Below, piece by piece: positions 1 to 4,743 of a DNA stretch of 6,034 bases. A program made the translations under genes and the position numbers. Source of the DNA: an uncultured Archangium sp. (GTDB taxonomy: Bacteria; Myxococcota; Myxococcia; Myxococcales; Myxococcaceae). Position 1 is the stretch's first letter; each line of letters opens with the position of its first letter. The stretch lies in contig CAMLFP010000344.1 of the NCBI GenBank assembly GCA_946479335.1, positions 1 through 6,034 on the forward strand, given 5' to 3'. The notes below the pieces were generated by a model. That model searched no databases, was not told where the DNA came from, and was given only the letters and a program-made list of their open reading frames with translations.

Positions 1-612
1 AGCGGCCTGGCGCAGACGCTGGTGAACCCCGACAAGTACGCGTCGACCAAGATCCAGCCGGCGGCGGCGGTCGCCCTGCAGGCGCGCTTCAAGTACGACT
101 ACTGGCGCTTCTACGCGCTGGGGTTGATGCGCACGCTGTCGTTCATCCAGTTCGACGTGCCGGGCCTGCCGCCGTACACCGACTTCACCAAGGGCAGCGT
201 GGTGCGCCCGGAGCTGTGGGCGGCCATCGGCGGCGACAAGAACTTCCCCAACCAGCACCTGACGCTGGGGCTCATCCTCGGTGTGCAGAACCCCGCGTCG
301 GTGCGCGCGCCGCGCTTCGACTTCGGCGGCGCCAACCCGCCAGCCGGCGTCACCGGCCCGCGCACGGTGGTGGTGCGCGACGTCAACACCTTCGCGATCC
401 TCCCCTACGACGAGGCGGTGCTGCCGATTTTCAGCGTGAAGGCCACCGGGCGCCTCGACATCTCGGAGTACTTCGCGGTGCTGGGCGAGGTCTTCTACAA
501 CCGTGACGACAACCGCGTGACGTTCCTCGACTCCGAGGCCAGCATCGCGCAGCCCGTCTTCCAGCAGCCGAATCAGCTGGGCTTCAACGTCGTGGTGCAA
601 GCGCGCTTCTGA
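1..612 (+). CDS. C-terminal part of a probable outer-membrane beta-barrel protein (5' end outside window)
   Basis: The reading frame is open from the first base to a TGA at 610-612, giving 203 residues; the true start lies upstream. A GTG at 22 is in frame, but nothing marks it as a start, so I treat the gene as truncated by the window edge. Alternating polar/aromatic stretches such as FKYDYWRFYALGLM, LTLGLILGV and YFAVLGEVFYN look like transmembrane beta strands. They are separated by Pro/Asn/Gly-rich loops. The chain ends in a strand finishing with Phe (NVVVQARF), the usual signal by which the BAM complex recognises outer-membrane barrel proteins. What is seen is the strand pattern and terminal Phe; the outer-membrane location is inferred. 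No specific family or substrate is recognised. The next gene starts 19 bp downstream on the same strand, so the two may be co-transcribed. Confidence 0.72.
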   Translation, partial: SGLAQTLVNPDKYASTKIQPAAAVALQARFKYDYWRFYALGLMRTLSFIQFDVPGLPPYTDFTKGSVVRPELWAAIGGDKNFPNQHLTLGLILGVQNPASVRAPRFDFGGANPPAGVTGPRTVVVRDVNTFAILPYDEAVLPIFSVKATGRLDISEYFAVLGEVFYNRDDNRVTFLDSEASIAQPVFQQPNQLGFNVVVQARF

Positions 613-631
613 ACGCAGTACCCTCGCGCCC

Positions 632-1090
632 GTGAGAAAGCTCTTCGCTGCCGCCCTGGTCGCCGCCTCGCTCGCGGCGTGCACGTCTTCTGCACCATGC
701 GACGACGCGGGGTGCCCGAACATCGGCGGCTACTACTCCGCCTCGTGGGACCTCGACGCAGGCACCCTCGAGAAGACGGGCGACGGCGGCGTGTGCACGT
801 GGGTGATCTTCAGCGGGTGGTCGCTGACGCAGACCGGCTCCGCGCTCGCGCTGGAGTCAGGCCTGCTGCCGATGACGGGGACGCTCTACTCGAACAACAC
901 GGTGGCGCTCTCCGGTGAATCGGGAGGCCTCAACGCGTCGATGTCGGGGTCGGTGACGCCCGGCGCGACCGATGGCGACGGGGGCGTACTCTCGCCTGCG
1001 AGCATGCGTGGCCAGCTGGTCAGCAACAGCATCGACGCAGACGGGAACACCTGTCTGTCGATCGTCGCCTTCGAGGCCACGCAGCTCTAG
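632..1090 (+). CDS. Small cysteine-containing lipoprotein, function unknown
   Basis: This encodes 152 residues from a GTG start. The N-terminus is a textbook lipoprotein signal: Arg-Lys at 2-3, a hydrophobic core, then lipobox L14-A15-A16-C17. The mature protein should thus be lipidated on Cys17 and membrane-anchored. Ser18 at +2 is replaced by Thr; there is no inner-membrane-retention Asp. Four further cysteines (C23, C28, C55, C141) could form two disulfides. The rest alternates short beta-prone segments with Gly/Ser turns (WSLTQTGSALALESG, GTLYSNNTVALSGESG), which suggests a small beta-barrel or lipocalin-like fold; that is only inference. No strong Shine-Dalgarno precedes the GTG, but the signal peptide begins exactly there, which supports the start. 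It lies 19 bp after the upstream barrel gene and converges with the minus-strand small gene, with 7 bp between the stop codons. Confidence 0.82.
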   Translation: MRKLFAAALVAASLAACTSSAPCDDAGCPNIGGYYSASWDLDAGTLEKTGDGGVCTWVIFSGWSLTQTGSALALESGLLPMTGTLYSNNTVALSGESGGLNASMSGSVTPGATDGDGGVLSPASMRGQLVSNSIDADGNTCLSIVAFEATQL

Positions 1091-1097
1091 CGGGCGC

Positions 1098-1220
1098 TTA
1101 CTTCTTCTTCTTGCCGGCGGAGGCGGCCTTGGCGGCGGCCTTCTTGCGCTCGGCGCGCTTCTTCCACTTCAGGCGAATCGTGCTGCGGACACGGCGGTGC
1201 TTCGACTTGCTGTTGGCCAT
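1098..1220 (-). CDS. Tiny, highly basic protein (40 aa), possibly ribosome- or nucleic-acid-associated
   Basis: Reading the minus strand from ATG at 1220 gives 40 residues, beginning MANSKSKHRRVRSTIRLKWK and ending in four lysines before TAA. Eighteen of the 40 residues are Lys or Arg and only one is acidic. The middle, roughly 16-35, looks like an amphipathic or charged helix ending in Ala/Lys-rich sequence. An AAGGAG Shine-Dalgarno sits 6 bases before the ATG, which is unusually good for this window and strongly supports translation. The composition resembles very small ribosomal or ribosome-associated proteins (for example the bTHX or AURKAIP1/COX24 classes), but I cannot assign it to one. 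RNA or DNA binding is inference from charge alone. It lies 50 bp downstream of the peptidase gene on the same strand and may be read from that transcript or from its own promoter. It falls below common gene-length cut-offs. Confidence 0.8.
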   Translation of the reverse strand: MANSKSKHRRVRSTIRLKWKKRAERKKAAAKAASAGKKKK

Positions 1221-1226
1221 GACTGG

Positions 1227-1232
1227 CTCCTT
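1227..1232 (-). promoter_or_regulatory. Shine-Dalgarno of the 40-aa basic protein gene
   Basis: The plus-strand bases CTCCTT read AAGGAG on the minus strand and lie 6 bases upstream of the ATG at 1218-1220. This is a near-ideal match to the anti-Shine-Dalgarno at a near-ideal distance. It is the main reason for calling such a short frame a real gene. Confidence 0.85.
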
Positions 1233-1270
1233 GTTCGAAATGAGAGGCGGGCTGCCTAGCAGAAGGAAAT

Positions 1271-2560
1271 CTACGCGTCTTCGTCTTCTTGCGGCGGGGC
1301 CCGGGTGGGGAACGGCATGCCCTCGGCGCTGCGCACGCGGGTCGGTGACGCCTCGTCGAGGTTGAAGCCCAGCTGGCTCTCGATGGCCTCGTCTTCGATG
1401 GCGGGCACCGCGGGCTGATCAGGCGTCAGCTTCACGCTGGCGAAGATGGGCCGGGTGGCGTCGACGAAGCGGCGCACCTCGTCCAACGGGAGCGCGGGCA
1501 CGATGTTGCCGTTGACGCCGATCATCTCGGTGGCCATGCAGAGCGAGTTGAGGATGGCCTCCTCGGTGGCCTCCATCACCGCCTCGTAGAGCGGGTCGAG
1601 GCGCGCATCGAGCAGCAGCTTCATCTTGTAGACCATCTTCCGCGTGCGCCGCGGCACCACGTTGGCGGTGGAGAAGCCGACCACGATCTCGCCGGAGCCA
1701 TGCGCGGCGTAGCTGCCGACGCGGCCGATGCCCAACGACACGCGCTTGCAGAGGCGGTTGAGCTGATGCGGCAGGAGCGGCGCGTCGGTGGCCACCACCG
1801 CGATGATCGACCCGTAGCTCTGGATGCGCCTCGGCATGCCGCGGAACTTCTCGGCCAGCACCTCGCCCACCGGCATGCCCGCGACGCGGAGGTTGTGCAT
1901 CTTCCCGAAGTTGCTCATCACCAGCACGCCCAGCGTGTAGCCGCCGTGTACCGGGGGGAGCTTGCGCGACGAGGTGCCGATGCCCGCCTTGAAGTCGCAG
2001 GTGATCATGCCGGTGCCGCCGCCCACGCAGCCCTCGGCGACCGCCCCGCTCTTCGCGCGCTTGAGCGCTTCGCGCACATGCTCTTCGCGCACGTGCCGCC
2101 CGGAGATGTCGTTCAGGTAGCTGTCGTCGCACTCGCCGACCACGGGGATGATCACGTCGTGCTCGCTGCCGATGCCGGGGTGCGCTTCGACCATGGTGCG
2201 CGCGAGCGCGTCGCTCACCGCGCCGACCGCCATGGTGTTGGTGAGCATGATGGGCGTCTCGAGGAGGCCCCACTCCACGACCTGCGTGAGGCCGCTGACC
2301 TCGCCCGCGCCGTTGAGCACGAAGGCGCCACCGGCGAGCCGGTCCATGAAGATGTTGCCGTCGTTGGGGATGATGGCGGTGACGCCGGTGCGCACCGGGC
2401 CCTTGCCCACCACCAGCGGCCCGGGCTGGCCTTCGATGATGGTGGAGTGCCCGACCAGCACCCCCTCGACGTCGGTGATGGCGTTGTTCTTACCGGGCTT
2501 GAAGCGGCCCAACGGGAGATCGAGCTCGCGGGCGCGCACGCGTTTCGAAGAGGAAGTCAC
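1271..2560 (-). CDS. P1 family peptidase (DmpA/BapA-type N-terminal nucleophile aminopeptidase)
   Basis: This encodes 429 residues with no signal peptide, so it is probably cytoplasmic. The N-terminus carries the family signature NNAITDVEGVLVGHST (25-40). Family members are made as inactive precursors that cut themselves at a Gly-Ser bond, exposing a Ser nucleophile that hydrolyses N-terminal amino acids, D-amino-acid amides or beta-peptides. Here the predicted cut is G250-S251 in YGSIIAVVATDAPL. The partner residues S289 and E291 lie in HGSGE, matching Ser250/Ser288/Glu290 of the characterised enzymes with a shift of one. N217 (MSNFGK) and Y148 fit the other conserved active-site positions. 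Family members are usually about 360-380 residues; this one has an additional acidic, Pro-rich tail from about 380 to 429, ending EDEDA. The start is GTG at 2560; a second GTG (codon 8, at 2539) is possible. Real substrate unknown. It diverges from the gene at 2625. Confidence 0.95.
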   Translation of the reverse strand: MTSSSKRVRARELDLPLGRFKPGKNNAITDVEGVLVGHSTIIEGQPGPLVVGKGPVRTGVTAIIPNDGNIFMDRLAGGAFVLNGAGEVSGLTQVVEWGLLETPIMLTNTMAVGAVSDALARTMVEAHPGIGSEHDVIIPVVGECDDSYLNDISGRHVREEHVREALKRAKSGAVAEGCVGGGTGMITCDFKAGIGTSSRKLPPVHGGYTLGVLVMSNFGKMHNLRVAGMPVGEVLAEKFRGMPRRIQSYGSIIAVVATDAPLLPHQLNRLCKRVSLGIGRVGSYAAHGSGEIVVGFSTANVVPRRTRKMVYKMKLLLDARLDPLYEAVMEATEEAILNSLCMATEMIGVNGNIVPALPLDEVRRFVDATRPIFASVKLTPDQPAVPAIEDEAIESQLGFNLDEASPTRVRSAEGMPFPTRAPPQEDEDA

Positions 2561-2624
2561 CGCGCTTACTCTAGCTCGCGAATTCTCTGCACACGCCGGG
2601 GGATTCGAGGGTCAGGCCGGCACC
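2561..2624. promoter_or_regulatory. Divergent intergenic spacer, presumably with two promoters
   Basis: These 64 bp separate the divergent peptidase and repeat-protein genes, so promoters for both are expected here or within the gene starts. It is locally less GC-rich around the GAATTC at 2580-2585. I see no convincing -35/-10 pair and no strong Shine-Dalgarno for either gene. The closest for the plus gene is AGG at 2614-2616, 8 bases before its ATG. The promoter role is inferred from gene orientation only. Confidence 0.4.
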
Positions 2625-2978
2625 ATGAAAAACCTCCTCATCGCCGCCCTCTTCGTCTCGTCGTTCAGCGCCTTCGCCTCCGACTACCGCTGCAGCAGCG
2701 GCCGCGTCGAGAAGTCGGGCAGCACGCAGTACACGTACAAGGAGTCGTCGAGCGAGATCGTCATCGAGAAGGGCGGCTCCACCAAGGGCAAGGCCGTGAA
2801 GCGCGGCAGCAAGTGGTACGTGGAGATCGGCGGCAGCACGCAGGCCACCTTCGAGAACGGGAAGATCGAAAAGGGCGGCTCGTCGTGGGCGTCGGTGAGC
2901 GACGCGCAGCGCACCTATGACTGCAACGCCGACGTCGCCGCGACGCTCTGGGTGCTCGCGCAGAAGGGCGTGCTCTAA
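2625..2978 (+). CDS. Small exported protein with four EKGGST-type repeats, function unknown
   Basis: The frame is open far upstream, but the real start is the ATG at 2625, where a signal peptide begins. MKNLLIAALFVSSFSAFA (1-18) has a Lys n-region, a hydrophobic core and an A-F-A cleavage motif before S19. The protein is 117 residues in total, about 99 mature. The mature part contains four related segments: VEKSGST (28-34), IEKGGST (47-53), VEIGGST (66-72) and IEKGGSS (81-87). They are spaced 19, 19 and 15 residues apart, each followed by a beta-prone stretch. Two cysteines (C23, C100) flank the repeats and could be joined by a disulfide that closes the fold. The pattern suggests a small repeat-beta structure such as a beta-flower, mini-propeller or short solenoid; this is inference. 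A periplasmic or secreted location follows from the signal peptide (no lipobox). It may be co-transcribed with the next gene, 23 bp downstream. Confidence 0.87.
   Translation: MKNLLIAALFVSSFSAFASDYRCSSGRVEKSGSTQYTYKESSSEIVIEKGGSTKGKAVKRGSKWYVEIGGSTQATFENGKIEKGGSSWASVSDAQRTYDCNADVAATLWVLAQKGVL
2709..2885 (+). repeat. Region encoding four [VI]E-x-x-G-S-[ST] protein repeats
   Basis: Codons 29-87 of the exported protein encode EKSGST, EKGGST, EIGGST and EKGGSS at intervals of 19, 19 and 15 codons. The GGCGGCTC(C/G) or GGCGGCAGC coding for Gly-Gly-Ser recurs, but synonymous codons differ between copies. The repeats are therefore conserved at protein level rather than being a fresh DNA duplication. 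Confidence 0.75.
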
Positions 2979-2989
2979 GCGGCTGGTCT

Positions 2990-2995
2990 AAGGAG
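2990..2995 (+). promoter_or_regulatory. Shine-Dalgarno of the DUF4442-like gene
   Basis: AAGGAG lies 6 bases before the ATG at 3002 and fixes that start. It sits in the 23-bp gap after the stop of the preceding gene, consistent with independent re-initiation on a shared transcript. Confidence 0.85.
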
Positions 2996-3001
2996 CGCGA
3001 G

Positions 3002-3508
3002 ATGGACCTCGCGCTCCGTGACACCGTCGAACTCAACCTGGTGGGGGTCACCGCGATCCCCCTCTGGGCGTTCATTCAGCCGCGCGTCGCGCAGAACGAC
3101 GCGCAAGGCACGCGCGTGCGCATTCCGCTCGGGTACCGCACGCGCAATCACATGGGCAGCATGTACTTCGGCGTCCTCTGCTCGGGTGCGGACGCGGCGC
3201 TGGGGCTGCCGGTGGTGCGCTTGATGCGCGAGCACCAGGCCTTCGTGGTGCCCTCGTTCAAGTCGATGCACTGCGAGTTCCTCCGGCGCCCCGATGGCGA
3301 CGTCGAGTTCCGCAATGAGTCGGTGCAGGAGACCAGCGAAGCCTTCGCCCGCGCGCTGCAGTCAGGCGAGCGCGTGAACCTCGAGGTGAAGTGCACCGCG
3401 TTGTTGGCCAACACCGGCGAAGCGGTGGCGACCTTCACCGCGCAGCTCTCGATGAAGCACAAGCCGGGCAAGCTGCCGCTCGCGCAGCGGCTGCTCTCGA
3501 TGTTCTGA
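3002..3508 (+). CDS. DUF4442-like hotdog-fold protein (possible acyl-CoA thioesterase relative)
   Basis: This encodes 168 residues without a signal peptide, so it is probably cytoplasmic. The segment YRTRNHMGSMYFGVLCSGAD (45-64) matches the core of DUF4442/PaaI-type hotdog proteins. In these, an N-H-x-G motif at the start of the long central helix is followed about a dozen residues later by an acidic residue; here N49, H50, G52 and D64. The downstream strands, VPSFKSMHCEFLRRPDGDV (83-101), then NLEVKCTALLANTGEAVATF, have the usual hotdog beta-sheet pattern with a 'K-x-x-x-x-F-x-R-x-x-x-G-D-V' element. Hotdog proteins of this kind commonly hydrolyse acyl-CoA or acyl-ACP thioesters, but many DUF4442 members have no known activity, so the enzyme role is inferred. 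The start is fixed by AAGGAG six bases upstream. It lies 23 bp downstream of the EKGGST protein and converges on the zinc-ribbon gene, with only 6 bp between stops. Confidence 0.82.
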   Translation: MDLALRDTVELNLVGVTAIPLWAFIQPRVAQNDAQGTRVRIPLGYRTRNHMGSMYFGVLCSGADAALGLPVVRLMREHQAFVVPSFKSMHCEFLRRPDGDVEFRNESVQETSEAFARALQSGERVNLEVKCTALLANTGEAVATFTAQLSMKHKPGKLPLAQRLLSMF

Positions 3509-3514
3509 GCCGCG

Positions 3515-4105
3515 TCACCAGGGCGTGAAGAGGTTGAAGAGCGCCTCCCACAACACGTAGCGCTTCATCGGTGACGTCGCGGAGCCGTTGCCCGCGCGGC
3601 GCTCCGCTTCGGTGGTCTGGATCTGCGGCGTGCAGCCTCGACACGCGAGGCCCGACGCGAGCGCGTTGCCGTGCGCGAGCGGAAAGCGTTGACCGCACTT
3701 CACGCACGCGAAGCCATCGACGCCCTGCTCCGCCGCGCGCGCGGGAGGCCCGGGGACCAGCCGCTTCCACGCGTCGCGATCTTTCGGCGTCAACGAGACC
3801 CAGCGGCCCGCGAGCTGCTCGAGCTCACCGGCGTCGAGGAACAGCCCACGGCACGAGGTGCAGCTCTCGACCGGCACCGCGCCCGGGAGGAACACCGTCG
3901 ACAGCGTCAGCGTGCACACCGGGCAGCGCCGCGACGTCGCGCCGTCGAATGGCTCTTCCGGTGCGGGTTTCTCGATGAGGCGCTCCAGCTCGCCGTAGTC
4001 GAGCCACAGGCCATCACACGCGCCGCAGACATCGACCTCCGTGTTCGAGCGCGAGGCCACGAACACGTCCATCTCGCGGGCGCAGTCGGGGCAGCGGCGG
4101 CTCAC
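3515..4105 (-). CDS. Tandem zinc-ribbon (zf-TFIIB-like) protein
   Basis: This encodes 196 residues from GTG at 4105. The first unit (5-43) is CPDC...CGACDGLWLDYGELERL and the second (61-98) is CPVC...CTSCRGLFLDAGELEQL. Each fits the bacterial zf-TFIIB family: two CxxC knuckles binding one zinc, followed by G-x-[WF]-L-D-x-G-E-L. A third Cys cluster, C134-x2-C137 and C155-x2-C158, lacks the WLDxGELE helix and looks like a different or degenerate ribbon. The C-terminus ends in a hydrophobic/aromatic stretch, YVLWEALFNLFTPW. Zinc binding is well supported; the partner (protein or nucleic acid) is unknown. An upstream in-frame GTG at 4144 would add 13 unconvincing residues (CRATRALVVADA) and overlap the previous gene by 43 bp. 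The start at 4105 puts the first CxxC right at the N-terminus, as is typical, and gives a 4-base overlap. It is the last gene of a probable three-gene operon. Confidence 0.86.
   Translation of the reverse strand: MSRRCPDCAREMDVFVASRSNTEVDVCGACDGLWLDYGELERLIEKPAPEEPFDGATSRRCPVCTLTLSTVFLPGAVPVESCTSCRGLFLDAGELEQLAGRWVSLTPKDRDAWKRLVPGPPARAAEQGVDGFACVKCGQRFPLAHGNALASGLACRGCTPQIQTTEAERRAGNGSATSPMKRYVLWEALFNLFTPW
4102..4105 (-). promoter_or_regulatory. GTGA start/stop overlap (probable translational coupling)
   Basis: On the minus strand the bases GTGA contain both the GTG start of the zinc-ribbon gene (4105-4103) and the TGA stop of the upstream lipoprotein gene (4104-4102). No Shine-Dalgarno is visible just before the GTG, so the second gene is probably translated by ribosomes finishing the first. 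This supports one operon and decides the start. Confidence 0.7.
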
Positions 4106-4713
4106 AGCGTCGGCAACGACGAGCGCTCGAGTTGCCCGACACACCGCGCGGGCCCGTGCGACGAGGAGACCACCTCCAGCGCACCCTTCGCGTCGATCAA
4201 CACGACGTCGTCAACGGAGCCGAAGCAGCTGTCGCTCACCAGGTGCACCTCGTAGCGCCCCTTCACCGCGCGCACGGCGCGCTCGCACTTCGCTCCGACA
4301 CCGCGCTGCACCGTCGCGATGAGCGCCGCCTTCACGGGCGTGTCGATGGGCGCGAGCGCCGCCGCGAGGTTGTCGGGGGTGAGCGCGATCACCTCGTCAC
4401 CGCGCGTGACCACCGCGTAGTTGAAGCCGGGCCGGCGGCCGTGCGAGCCGTTGTTCCACCCCGTGGTGGCGGTGGCCGACTCGACGGCCTTCAGGCAGGC
4501 GTCGCGCTGCTTCGCGGTCTTGCACTTCTCTCCCGCGCTCTCAACCTCCCGCGCCGACGACGTGTTGCGCACCTCCGCGTAGTCGAACGACTTCGCGAGC
4601 CCCTTCACGATCGAGAGGTACGCGTCGTCACAGATCTTCAGATCATACGACGCAGCGTCGGCCTTCGAGCACGCCGACGCGAACAACGGCACGAGCAGCA
4701 CGAGCGCTTTCAT
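4102..4713 (-). CDS. Six-cysteine lipoprotein of unknown function
   Basis: This encodes 203 residues from ATG at 4713. The N-terminus MKALVLLVPLFASAC is a short lipoprotein signal with lipobox A12-S13-A14-C15; Ala at -3 is less common than Leu, so the box is acceptable but not perfect. After the anchor come six cysteines (C28, C64, C73, C143, C163, C191), an even number suited to three disulfides in the envelope. Residues 24-80 look mainly helical. The second half has beta-prone segments, for example GRYEVHLVSDSC and DDVVLIDAKGALEVVS, ending in C-x-G-x-L. I do not recognise the family. No good Shine-Dalgarno lies close to the ATG. It sits 30 bp downstream of the hydrolase gene and overlaps the zinc-ribbon gene by 4 bases, so it is probably the middle gene of an operon. 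A structural or binding role in the envelope is more likely than catalysis, but this is a guess. Confidence 0.82.
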   Translation of the reverse strand: MKALVLLVPLFASACSKADAASYDLKICDDAYLSIVKGLAKSFDYAEVRNTSSAREVESAGEKCKTAKQRDACLKAVESATATTGWNNGSHGRRPGFNYAVVTRGDEVIALTPDNLAAALAPIDTPVKAALIATVQRGVGAKCERAVRAVKGRYEVHLVSDSCFGSVDDVVLIDAKGALEVVSSSHGPARCVGQLERSSLPTL

Positions 4714-4743
4714 GGAGCCGGAGCATAGCCACTCCGCCTCGCG

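Noticed and set aside
1244..1258. AGGC-gggct-GCCT dyad between the peptidase and the 40-aa gene as a terminator
   Set aside because: A 4-bp stem without a T-run is too weak. It cannot decide whether the two genes share a transcript.
2148..2624. N-terminal extension of the EKGGST protein frame
   Set aside because: The frame is open but lies antisense to the peptidase. A clean signal peptide starts at ATG 2625, so the upstream part is not translated as part of this gene.
1700..2920. Long plus-strand open frame (406 codons) opposite the peptidase gene
   Set aside because: Its translation is Ala/Arg/His/Asp-rich with no domain, and it runs antisense through a strongly conserved peptidase and then out of frame through the EKGGST gene. 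Long antisense frames are expected in GC-rich coding DNA.
3510..3531. TCAC-cagggc-GTGA dyad between convergent genes as a terminator
   Set aside because: The stem is only 4 bp, there is no following T-run on either strand, and the dyad lies mostly inside the zinc-ribbon coding region.
3671..4255. Plus-strand open frame across the zinc-ribbon and lipoprotein genes
   Set aside because: It is antisense to two genes with clear motifs (tandem CxxC ribbons, lipobox), and its own translation is Arg/Ala-rich without recognisable features.
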